Origin: Myxococcus sp. RHSTA-1-4
GTDB lineage: Bacteria; Myxococcota; Myxococcia; Myxococcales; Myxococcaceae
Direction: 5' to 3'
NCBI RefSeq assembly: GCF_020037125.1
Contig: NZ_JAIQDG010000047.1
Span: forward strand, 1-64,000
Length of the DNA: 64,000 bases
Position 1 is the stretch's first letter, and each line of letters begins with the position of its first letter. Positions 37,117-44,414 of this stretch are shown in pieces. Position numbers and translations under genes: made by a program. Below the pieces are notes generated by a model. The model was given only the letters and a program-made list of their open reading frames with translations. It was not told where the DNA came from and searched no databases.

Positions 37117-37635
37117 TCAGTTGATCTGGACCTTGCCGCCCCGAATGCGATGAACCTCCTCCGCATCGGCTCGGATGTTCACGCCGTGCAGGAGGACCTG
37201 TCCGTCGCGCCGGAGCGTCAGGGAGGCCTTGCCACAGCGGAGCACCACCTCGTCCCGCCCCTCGAGTACGACACGCTTTCCGTCGATGTGTGCCTCGGCG
37301 GGAACACCTGGAAGCGGCTCGGCCAGCAGTGCATCCGTCAGCGGCGTCTCGCTGAGCGGCTGGAGCAGCCCGATGAGCAGCGGTCGCGCCGGGCTCCCCC
37401 GCTCGAAGAGCAGCACGGCCTCCTGCCGCCGGGCCACGGCCTGCCGCCGGGCCTCGGCATCAAGCAACAGCGAGGTGCGCGCGGGCAAGGCGCCGCGCCG
37501 GTTGCCGGGGAAGTCCACGAGCAGCAACCCTCCAACTGTCATGCCCGCCACCCAGCCGACGAGGCTCTCTCGGATGAGTTCCTCCGGCTCGAGCACCTCC
37601 GTGGCCTGCACCAGCTCCTTTTCCCTGCCGCTCAC
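37117..37635 (-). CDS. DUF6484 protein, T6SS spike-associated (cassette A)
   Basis: 172 residues. The N-terminal half has a beta-barrel pattern (LVGWVAGMTVGGLLLVDFPGN...) and VLLFERGSPARPLLIGLLQP, which resemble the gp5/VgrG OB-fold; the C-terminal half has IDGKRVVLEGRDEVVLRCGKASLTLRRDGQVLLHG, a beta-helix-like stretch as in VgrG tails. This fits DUF6484. It may act as a spike extension or an adaptor joining effectors to VgrG. Paralogue at 47355-47879. It lies between the DUF4150 and toxin genes. Confidence 0.75.
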   Translation of the reverse strand: MSGREKELVQATEVLEPEELIRESLVGWVAGMTVGGLLLVDFPGNRRGALPARTSLLLDAEARRQAVARRQEAVLLFERGSPARPLLIGLLQPLSETPLTDALLAEPLPGVPAEAHIDGKRVVLEGRDEVVLRCGKASLTLRRDGQVLLHGVNIRADAEEVHRIRGGKVQIN

Positions 37636-37651
37636 GACGGCCCCCTTCCTC

Positions 37652-38116
37652 CTACAGCTTTTCCTCGCAGATGACGCACTCGGGCTCCTTCTTGCTGCCC
37701 CCCATGGCGATGACGGGCCCCTGCATGACGGGGAAGGGCGGCGTGTTCTTGTCGTTGTGGAGCATCAGGTCGAAGGCGCGCGCCACGTTCTTCCCCTCGA
37801 ACTGGACGTCGAAGGAGAAGTTGACGAACTCGGCCTTGCCCTTCGTCTTGCTGGAGGCCACACCGCCGCCCGCGGTGCCCGCCTCGTCGCCGGTGCTCAT
37901 CTTGAAGTTGGAGTCCTTCACGCACACCGGGTTGCCACCCACCGATACCTTCTTGGTGCCCTTATCGGTGTCCGAGGACTGGGCGACGTTGGGGTACGGA
38001 ATGGGAACGGGCCCGCCCGGGCTGGGCGTCTTGCATACGTCCGGGAAGGCCGAGGTGACACCGCCGCTGTCCTTGGTCACCACGGACATCTTGTTCACTC
38101 CGGTATTGACGGGCAT
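37652..38116 (-). CDS. DUF4150 PAAR-like protein (cassette A)
   Basis: 154 residues from ATG 38116, preceded by GGAGGTGG. It matches the DUF4150/Tox-PAAR-like family: KMSVVTKDSGGVTSAFPDVCKTP, PVPIPYPNVAQSSD and TSTGDEAGTAGGGV-type motifs. PAAR-like proteins cap the T6SS spike and carry effectors. The last 13 residues contain CVIC and differ from the otherwise near-identical copy at 43083-43547, which lies in the opposite orientation and has CLVC there. It is the first gene of minus-strand cassette A. Confidence 0.85.
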   Translation of the reverse strand: MPVNTGVNKMSVVTKDSGGVTSAFPDVCKTPSPGGPVPIPYPNVAQSSDTDKGTKKVSVGGNPVCVKDSNFKMSTGDEAGTAGGGVASSKTKGKAEFVNFSFDVQFEGKNVARAFDLMLHNDKNTPPFPVMQGPVIAMGGSKKEPECVICEEKL

Positions 38117-38417
38117 GACGTCCACCTCCAAGGGAGGAAGAGATTACCCCGCCGGGGCCACGCGACGCGAGCCCCCATCGACTCCGTCACCGGTGTGGGA
38201 GATACAGGCTCTCATTCCGGAAGCCAGGGAGACCCGGCTCTCTTCAGCCTGGAGATGCCTTCGGTCACCCTTGGCCCACGCACTTCATGGGCGTCTTCGC
38301 CGGGCATGGGCTCCTTCGAAGCCCGCAGTCCTGGGTCCAGGTCTCCGCCCTGCAGACAGGTGGGTGCTATACTGCGAAGCCCCGCCCGATGGCCCCCGTG
38401 GCGGCCCCGGACCACAC
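38117..38417. promoter_or_regulatory. Divergent promoter region between cassettes A and B
   Basis: 301 bp with no gene. A TATACT box at 38368-38373 lies 45 bp before the DUF2169 start and is the best -10 candidate; no good -35 hexamer precedes it. The ribosome site of the minus-strand DUF4150 gene (GGAGGTGG) is at the left end. Nothing else is recognisable. Confidence 0.4.
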
Positions 38418-39452
38418 ATGGGACACCCGACCGTCGAGAACGAGACCCCCTTCGCCTTCGACATGATGGGCCTCACCGACGAGGAGGGGCGGCCGCTGCT
38501 GCTGCTCCTGGTGAAGGCCACCTACGCCATCGGCGACTCCGGGTTGAAGCTGGCGGACGAACAGGCGCCGGTGAAGTGGAGCGGCGAGTCCTGGGGCAAG
38601 CCCGGCGAGTCCAGCGACAAGTACGAGCCGGGCACCGCGTTCATCAAGCTCGCCACGGACGTGGTGCTCATCGGCCACGCGTACCCGCCGCAAAAGGGCG
38701 CGACCGAGTCACTGGTGGCGCTCCAGGTGGGCCCGCTGAAGAAGGGCGTGCGTGTGGTGGGCGAGCGGACGTGGTTCCGGAGCATGGGCCACATCACCGC
38801 CACGAAGCCGCTGCCCTTCGACAAGCTGCCCCTCACCTGGGAGCGCGCCTTCGGCGGCTGGGACCGGACGGACGCGGCGAAGCCCGCCTTCGAGCCGCGC
38901 AACCCCGTGGGCACGGGCTTCCGGGCCAGTCCGCGTCACTTCGAGGAGGGGCTGAAGCTGCCCAACCTGGAGGACCCGGCGGAGCCGCTGCGCGAGTTCG
39001 GCCAGAAGGTGACACCGGTGGGCTTCGGCTTCACCTCGCCGCACTGGCAGCCTCGCGCGAAGTACGCGGGCACCCATGACGAGGCGTGGAACAAGACACG
39101 CAAGCCGCTGCTCCCCAAGGACTTCGACCGTCGCTTCTTCAACGCCGCCGCGCCAGGCCTCGTCGCCCCCGGCTACCTGAAGGGAGATGAGCCGGTCGTC
39201 ATCGCGGGCGCCTCACCGAAGGGCCGGCTCTCCTTCGCACTGCCCGGGCAGGCGGCCCCGGCCGTCACCGCGGAGCTGGCGAGCGGCGAGGACGCGAAGC
39301 CGGAGATGCACCTGGACACCGTCATCCTCGACACGGACGCGGAGCAGGTCGTGCTGATGTGGCGCGGGCACGTGGTGCTCGACGAGGGAATGCACGACGT
39401 GCGCGGGCTGCGCGTCACGGCGGAGGGCGTGGCCCTGCGACCGAAGGGCTGA
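38418..39452 (+). CDS. DUF2169 T6SS adaptor-like protein (cassette B)
   Basis: 344 residues. It starts with NETPFAFDMMGLTDEEGRPLLLLLVKATYAI, the typical opening of DUF2169, and has the WERAFGGWDRTDA and EPRNPVGTGFRASPRHFEEGLKLPNLEDPAEPL segments of the family. Proteins with this domain are adaptors or chaperones that load DUF4150-linked effectors onto the T6SS spike. It has no signal peptide. It is the first gene of plus-strand cassette B, which ends with a DUF4150 gene. This is the only DUF2169 gene of the island. Confidence 0.87.
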   Translation: MGHPTVENETPFAFDMMGLTDEEGRPLLLLLVKATYAIGDSGLKLADEQAPVKWSGESWGKPGESSDKYEPGTAFIKLATDVVLIGHAYPPQKGATESLVALQVGPLKKGVRVVGERTWFRSMGHITATKPLPFDKLPLTWERAFGGWDRTDAAKPAFEPRNPVGTGFRASPRHFEEGLKLPNLEDPAEPLREFGQKVTPVGFGFTSPHWQPRAKYAGTHDEAWNKTRKPLLPKDFDRRFFNAAAPGLVAPGYLKGDEPVVIAGASPKGRLSFALPGQAAPAVTAELASGEDAKPEMHLDTVILDTDAEQVVLMWRGHVVLDEGMHDVRGLRVTAEGVALRPKG

Positions 39453-39482
39453 CCCGGGCCGCGCTGTGTCCGGGCGCCGGAA

Positions 39483-39494
39483 TGCGGTACGCTG
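39483..39494 (+). promoter_or_regulatory. Promoter-like element TGCGGTACGCTG
   Basis: The same 12 bases occur at 43049-43060, each 24-30 bp before a T6SS cassette gene start (39523 and 43083), and both are preceded by CCGG. TACGCT fits a TANNNT -10 box. No clear -35 is seen. A shared promoter for cassette genes is inferred. Confidence 0.35.
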
Positions 39495-39522
39495 CCCCCC
39501 AAACCTCCCAAAAGGAGTGTTT

Positions 39523-40410
39523 GTGGCCTCTCGCAAGAAGAAGGCAACACTCGAAGAGCGGTTCATCCAGCGCGTCTACCAGGCGCGTCTCAAGGACCCG
39601 GCCCGCCACACACCAGGCAACGCCGCGTCCAACGCGGAGCAGAACCCGGACCACCTCAGTGGTCAGACGCGGGTTCGCGGGAACCTTGCTCCGGGCAGTC
39701 ACAACTATGTCTTCGCGGAGGGCAAGCTCAAGCAGTCCTACGTGCAGTCGTATTACGCCTGGAACGCCTGGAACTAACTCGGCTCGGGTGCGGACGCGGC
39801 CCGCGACATCTACAAGTCAGCCCCGCATCCGGAGTACCACTTCTTCCACACGGACCACCGGGCCAACTTCTTCCAGCTCTACCCCATCGCGGCGCTCGGC
39901 AGGTACGCGGATGTGGAGGCTCGCTACAAGCAGGAGAAGGACCCCGACCTGCGCCGCCACTACCGCTACAAGAAGGAGGCCCTCTACCCCGTCGCGATTC
40001 TGGGCACGGCGAAGGCCTGTATCGGGAGCAACCTGCCCTATCCCTGGCAGGCCCACCACCTGCTTCCCACCAACTTCTTCTACAAGAACCTCACCATGAA
40101 GGAGATCAAGATCATCCTGCGCTCCGACTACGACATCAATGATGGGCGCAACCTCATCTTCCTTCCCGAACGGCCCGTCGACACCCTGGCCCACAAGCTC
40201 CCCTTCCATGCGTCCCAGCACCCCTCGTACGACAAGAAGGTGGTGCGCCAGATGGGCAATCTCAAGCGGGTCCTGGATGAGGTGGCCAAGAAGGAAATCG
40301 AGCACAAGGATGCCGCCGCCAAGGTGGAGGAGCAGATTCACAAGCTCGAGACCAAGATGTTCAAATACACCCGCGACCTTGGCGGCAAGCCTCGCCAGAA
40401 GCTCAACTGA
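39523..40410 (+). pseudogene. AHH-domain nuclease toxin broken by an in-frame stop (cassette B)
   Basis: The start is GTG 39523 with AAAGGAG upstream. The frame is open for 84 codons (ASRKKKATLEERFIQRVYQARL... to SYYAWNAWN), meets TAA at 39775-39777, and then continues without frameshift for another 210 codons of normal coding sequence (LGSGADAARDIYKSAPHPEYHF...) to 40410. The second part holds the whole nuclease core: WQAHHLLPTNFFY (AHH motif), YDINDGRNLIFLP and LPFHASQHPSYDKKV. Either the toxin is inactivated by one base change, or the nuclease part restarts internally (GTG 39913 is in frame), or the base is a sequence error. The immunity genes follow intact. Confidence 0.8.
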
Positions 40411-40418
40411 CCTCGACC

Positions 40419-41015
40419 ATGCGCTATTTCGTGTTCGTGCAGGATGATGATCTAGACGATGCCGCAGTGCTCACGAAGCCCCCCGCTCAAATCGAGGATG
40501 AGCTCTACCGATTCGACGAGGGCGTGCCCCTGCGGGACTGGTTTCCCTCCCCCGCCGCCTTCCCCATGAACCCGGACTTCCCCAAGGGTCGCAAGCTCTA
40601 CCCACTGCAGGCCACGACGATAACGGGAATCCTCGTGGTGTCGAAGGAGCTCAGGGCCCTCTTCGAGGAAGTGGGGTGCGACAACATCGAGTACCTCCCC
40701 ATCTCCATCATCGACCACCGCAAGAAGCTGGCCAGCGCCGACTACTGCATTGCCAACGTCCTCCATCCCATTGACGCGATGGACCGGGAGCGCTCCATCT
40801 TCGACAACAACGCGATACTCCCCACGAGGGTGAGCGGGGTAGAGAAGCTCGTCCTCCTCGAGGACCGGATTCCTCCCAGCCGGCACATCTTCCGGCTGAC
40901 CAACGCGCCCCAGTTCTTCATCGTCTCCGAGACGCTGAAGAAGGCCATCACCAGCAAGAAGCTGGGCGGAATGCTCTTCGTGCCTCCAGAGGAGTTTGAC
41001 GACGCGCTGTACTGA
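40419..41015 (+). CDS. Imm11 (DUF1629) immunity protein (cassette B)
   Basis: 198 residues, starting nine bases after the toxin frame. Core pattern NIEYLPISIIDHRKKLASADYCIANVLHPIDAMD and the C-terminal HIFRLTNAPQFFIVSETLKKAI match the Imm11 proteins of the other cassettes. It should neutralise the AHH toxin just upstream, which here carries a stop codon. It has diverged strongly from its paralogues outside the core, as expected for toxin-specific immunity. Confidence 0.82.
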   Translation: MRYFVFVQDDDLDDAAVLTKPPAQIEDELYRFDEGVPLRDWFPSPAAFPMNPDFPKGRKLYPLQATTITGILVVSKELRALFEEVGCDNIEYLPISIIDHRKKLASADYCIANVLHPIDAMDRERSIFDNNAILPTRVSGVEKLVLLEDRIPPSRHIFRLTNAPQFFIVSETLKKAITSKKLGGMLFVPPEEFDDALY

Positions 41016-41044
41016 CCACCATCCCCCCAGAAAGAGAGCCATTC

Positions 41045-41848
41045 ATGCGCAGCCTCGCGTCCTACATGGAGGTGGCACGTCAGTACCTTGTCCAGACCTC
41101 GGCGGACTTCAGCCCGGCGGCGTCCTGGGACGACAGGTTCGAGGCCTATCGCACCTGGTGCCTCGCCCTGAAGATGCTGGCATACGGGAAGCTGCTGGTG
41201 GACTGCGACGAGCCTGCGTTCCACGCGCACCTGCTATGCGCGGCGGTGAACTGGCGCGAGCTGCTCACCCGCGCGCGGGCCGAGGGCCATCAGGTCCCCG
41301 CGTCGATGAACGACCCGCTGCTGGGGGCCATTGCCTCCGGGAGAAGGGACCTGGCGCTGGAGCTGGCCGAGCTGTCGGCCCGGGAGCTGACGGAGCCGGA
41401 GTACGAGGACGAGTTCCTCGGGGCCTTCTTCCTCCAGGAGTACCTCCGCGCCCGCGCGGGACGGACGGACACCGCGGACCTGGAGCGGCTCTGCCAGGAC
41501 ATCGACGAATACCTGGACGAGCCGAGCCCGCGCACGGACACGTTCCGCGCGCTCGCCCGGGGAGACGGGCCCGCCTTCAATGACGCGTTCCGGACCTGGA
41601 ACGAGACGGTGGCCACCACCCTGTCCGACCCGGACGCGCCGGGCGCCACGTTCTCTTTCGGAATCACCCGCCACGTCTGGCTGGAAGGCCTCGCCGTACT
41701 CCGGCTCGCGAGCGGGGCAGGTCTCCCGCTGGAGCCCGTGCCACGGCCCCACCTGCCCGAGCTCATCCTCCAGCCGCCCCTGGCGACGCCCGCCGCGACG
41801 CCGTGGCTGCTTGGACAGACCCGGCTGACGGAGGAGGACGAAATGTGA
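41045..41848 (+). CDS. Imm49-family immunity protein (cassette B)
   Basis: 267 residues, all helical. The signature is YEDEFLGAFFLQEYLRAR (about 119-136) and, later, VWLEGLAVLRLASGAGLPLE with a closing HLPEL. It resembles the proteins at 32364, 43607 and 51364. It follows the Imm11 gene by 29 bp, and its stop overlaps the GTG of the ketosynthase-like gene. Each toxin in this island thus has two kinds of presumed immunity gene behind it. Confidence 0.72.
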   Translation: MRSLASYMEVARQYLVQTSADFSPAASWDDRFEAYRTWCLALKMLAYGKLLVDCDEPAFHAHLLCAAVNWRELLTRARAEGHQVPASMNDPLLGAIASGRRDLALELAELSARELTEPEYEDEFLGAFFLQEYLRARAGRTDTADLERLCQDIDEYLDEPSPRTDTFRALARGDGPAFNDAFRTWNETVATTLSDPDAPGATFSFGITRHVWLEGLAVLRLASGAGLPLEPVPRPHLPELILQPPLATPAATPWLLGQTRLTEEDEM

Positions 41849-42984
41849 GCGGTCCAGCGCGGATGGACGGAGGCCGTCTCGCCATCACCGGCATCGGGAT
41901 GGCGACCTCCCTGGGTGACGCGGTGACGGCCTGCGCGGCCGCGCGGGCGGGGCTGGTCCGGCCACGGCCCCTGCCACTCTTCGCGGGCATGGACGGGGAG
42001 GAGCCCGCGGCTGTAGCGGGCCATCCCTGCGCCGACGTCATGGGGTTCGAGGGGTTCGCCCGCCTCTGCTACCTCACCCGGCTGGCGCTGGAGGACCTGC
42101 TCACGCGGTGGACCCCAGGGGATGTCCCCCCCTCGCGCATCGCCCTGCTCATCAACCTGCCCACCAGCGACGAGCGCCCGCTGCTGCTCGAGCACCTGGT
42201 CCGCGTGGGCAACAGGACCCCCGGAGCACGGGAAGCGGACGTCTTCCTGGGCATGCTCCGGCCGCTGATGCCCCGGGCCCTGCAAGGGGCCTCGCTGCAT
42301 GTCCTGCACGACGGCCCCGCGGGAGGAGCCTCCGCGCTCCGCCAGGCCGATGCGCTCCTGGGTTCCCGGCAGGCGGAGCGCTGTGTCGTTGGAGGCGTGG
42401 ACAGCTACCTGGATATCCCCACGCTGGAGTGGCTGGAAGCCACCCGGCGGCTCAAGACTCCCGAGCGCCCCACGGGACTGATGCCGGGTGAGGGTGCCGC
42501 GTTCCTGGCCATCGAGCGCGCCTCCGCCCCGCGTGAGCGGCGGGAGATACCCCTGGCGCTTCTCGGCCCCCTCACGCTGCTGGAGGAGGACGCCAGCGCG
42601 GATGAAAGCCAGGCCCCCGGGGAAGTGCTGGCGCGCACCCTGTGCGACGTCCTGGAGCGCAACCCCGAGAGGGACGAGGAGGTCCGTGTCCTCATCCACG
42701 ACCTCAACGGGCAGGACCGCCGCTCCCTGGAATGGGGCCACGCGCTGCTTCGGGGCAGCCAGTCCTTTCCGCGCGTCCGGCAGCTGACACGCTGGCTGCC
42801 CGCCGTGAGCTTCGGGGATGTCGGCTGCGCCACCGTCCCCTTCCAGGCCTGCATCGCCGTGCGAGCCCTCGCACGCGGGTACGCCCTGGGGCGGCAGCTC
42901 CTGCTCTGTTGCAGCGAGGACGCGGGGACCCGGGCCGCGCTCATCATCACGGCTCCGGACACGGTGCCTTCCGGACGGAGCTGA
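41845..42984 (+). CDS. Ketosynthase/thiolase-fold protein without catalytic residues (cassette B)
   Basis: 379 residues from GTG 41845 (GTGA overlap; GGAGGAGG upstream). Fold motifs: LAITGIGMATSLGDAV, GGVDSYLDIPTLEWLEATRRLKT, GLMPGEGAAFLAIE and VSFGDVGCATVPFQACIAV. The nucleophile elbow reads LHDGPAGGASAL with no Cys, and the C-terminal motif reads FGDVG rather than a GH motif. Same degenerate type as at 33125 and 44415. Lies between Imm49 and DUF4150, so it is part of the delivery/immunity operon and not of fatty-acid synthesis. Confidence 0.72.
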   Translation: MSGPARMDGGRLAITGIGMATSLGDAVTACAAARAGLVRPRPLPLFAGMDGEEPAAVAGHPCADVMGFEGFARLCYLTRLALEDLLTRWTPGDVPPSRIALLINLPTSDERPLLLEHLVRVGNRTPGAREADVFLGMLRPLMPRALQGASLHVLHDGPAGGASALRQADALLGSRQAERCVVGGVDSYLDIPTLEWLEATRRLKTPERPTGLMPGEGAAFLAIERASAPRERREIPLALLGPLTLLEEDASADESQAPGEVLARTLCDVLERNPERDEEVRVLIHDLNGQDRRSLEWGHALLRGSQSFPRVRQLTRWLPAVSFGDVGCATVPFQACIAVRALARGYALGRQLLLCCSEDAGTRAALIITAPDTVPSGRS

Positions 42985-43048
42985 CCCGCCATCCGCCCAC
43001 ACCGTCCCGGCAGGCACCGCGGGGCCGGCTCGCACCGGGGGGCTCCGG

Positions 43049-43060
43049 TGCGGTACGCTG
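43049..43060 (+). promoter_or_regulatory. Promoter-like element TGCGGTACGCTG (second copy)
   Basis: Identical to 39483-39494. It lies 24 bp before the DUF4150 ATG at 43083, with GGAGGAGG between. It suggests that the DUF4150 gene has its own promoter inside cassette B. Confidence 0.35.
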
Positions 43061-43082
43061 TCCGTCCACGGAGGAGGACGCC

Positions 43083-43547
43083 ATGCCCGTCAATACCGGT
43101 GTGAACAAGATGTCCGTGGTGACCAAGGACAGCGGCGGTGTCACCTCGGCCTTCCCGGACGTGTGCAAGACGCCCAGCCCGGGCGGGCCCGTGCCCATTC
43201 CGTACCCCAACATCGCCCAGTCCTCGGACACGGACAAAGGCACCAAGAAGGTGTCCGTGGGCGGCAACCCGGTGTGCGTGAAGGACTCCAACTTCAAGAC
43301 GAGCACCGGCGACGAGGCGGGCACCGCGGGCGGCGGCGTGGCCTCCAGCAAGACGAAGGGCAAGGCCGAGTTCGTCAACTTCTCCTTCGACGTGAAGTTC
43401 GAGGGGAAGAACGTGGCGCGCGCCTTCGACCTGATGCTCCACAACGACAAGAACACCCCTCCCTTCCCCGTCATGCAGGGGCCCGTCGTGGCCATGAGCG
43501 GCAGCGAGGACAAGCCCAAGTGCCTCGTGTGCGACCACGAAGTCTAG
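43083..43547 (+). CDS. DUF4150 PAAR-like protein (cassette B)
   Basis: 154 residues; ATG with GGAGGAGGACGCC upstream. The first 140 residues differ from the copy at 37652-38116 at only a handful of positions, and the DNA is nearly identical too. The last 13 residues differ (ends PKCLVCDHEV). Predicted T6SS spike-tip protein that carries an effector. The two copies are in inverted orientation about 5 kb apart. It ends plus-strand cassette B. Confidence 0.85.
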   Translation: MPVNTGVNKMSVVTKDSGGVTSAFPDVCKTPSPGGPVPIPYPNIAQSSDTDKGTKKVSVGGNPVCVKDSNFKTSTGDEAGTAGGGVASSKTKGKAEFVNFSFDVKFEGKNVARAFDLMLHNDKNTPPFPVMQGPVVAMSGSEDKPKCLVCDHEV

Positions 43548-43606
43548 CCCCCCGGCCGCACGGGGACGGCGGCTGAACGGGCACGCGGCCCGCGAGGACT
43601 CACGCG

Positions 43607-44392
43607 CTAAGCGAGCGGAACCCGCCATGCAGGCTGAAGCTCCACGGCGGCCTTCCCGAGCGCGAGCCGGGGACAGTAACGCAGGTAGCTGCCCGGAGGA
43701 GGAAGCCCTGCTCGCTCCGCGAGGCGCAGCAGCGCCAGCCCTTCCATCCACAGGTAGCGGTGGGGAAGGAAGCCTCTTCGCGGCAGGGTGCCCATTCGTG
43801 CGTGGCGCTCGGTGACCTCCTCATATGCGGAGTGGGCGGCCTCGAAGGCACTGTGGAAGCCGCGCCCATCTCCTGCCAGGAGGGCCTTCGCCATCGCGAG
43901 CTTGGGGCCCTGAGTCTCCGCGCCCACCGCTTCCAATCGGTCCAGCCGCTCCGTCAACGACGCGCGCCCGGAGGAGTCCGGAAGCACCAGCTCCCGCAGT
44001 ACCGCGGCCCAGGCGAAGTCGTCCTCGTACTCCTCACCCCGCTGCCACTGCCGAGCCGAATGCCGGGCAACGTCTACCGCCAGCGTCCACTGCTCCGCGA
44101 CGACCGCATCCAGGAGCGGCACGTTCCAGGTCGCCGGTGGGGGTGTCCAGCCCTGCCGCGCCAGCCAGACCAACAGCCGGCGCCAGTTCTCCGCGGACTG
44201 AGCGAGGTTCTGGAAGAAGAAGCGCGCACTGCCTTCGAGGAGCAACGCGCCGGCCGCCAGGACCTGGAAGTGCTGGCAGACGGTGTCCACCTTCCGGACG
44301 AGGGTGTCGCGGTCAGCGGCCGGATTGAACCGGTCCAGCAACCCGGGAAGCGTTTCCAGGGAGTCTTCAACGAGGTCGGCGAGCTCGCTCAT
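43607..44392 (-). CDS. Imm49-family immunity protein (cassette C)
   Basis: 261 residues from ATG 44392 (MSELADLVED); the longer open frame upstream is Pro/Ser-rich shadow. All-helical, with GEEYEDDFAWAAVLRELVL (about 130-148) and YLWMEGLALLRLAERAGLPPPGSYLRYCPRL near the end, matching the other Imm49-type proteins. It is the last gene of minus-strand cassette C and converges on the DUF4150 gene across 60 bp. Its neighbour upstream is the third ketosynthase-like gene. Confidence 0.72.
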   Translation of the reverse strand: MSELADLVEDSLETLPGLLDRFNPAADRDTLVRKVDTVCQHFQVLAAGALLLEGSARFFFQNLAQSAENWRRLLVWLARQGWTPPPATWNVPLLDAVVAEQWTLAVDVARHSARQWQRGEEYEDDFAWAAVLRELVLPDSSGRASLTERLDRLEAVGAETQGPKLAMAKALLAGDGRGFHSAFEAAHSAYEEVTERHARMGTLPRRGFLPHRYLWMEGLALLRLAERAGLPPPGSYLRYCPRLALGKAAVELQPAWRVPLA

Positions 44393-44414
44393 GGGGGAGT
44401 TCCCGGGCAGTCCG

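Noticed and set aside
39775-39777. Recoding (readthrough or a special amino acid) at the TAA in the AHH toxin
   Set aside because: TAA is the least leaky stop, no recoding element is visible after it, and no precedent is known in this family. Mutation or a sequence error is simpler.
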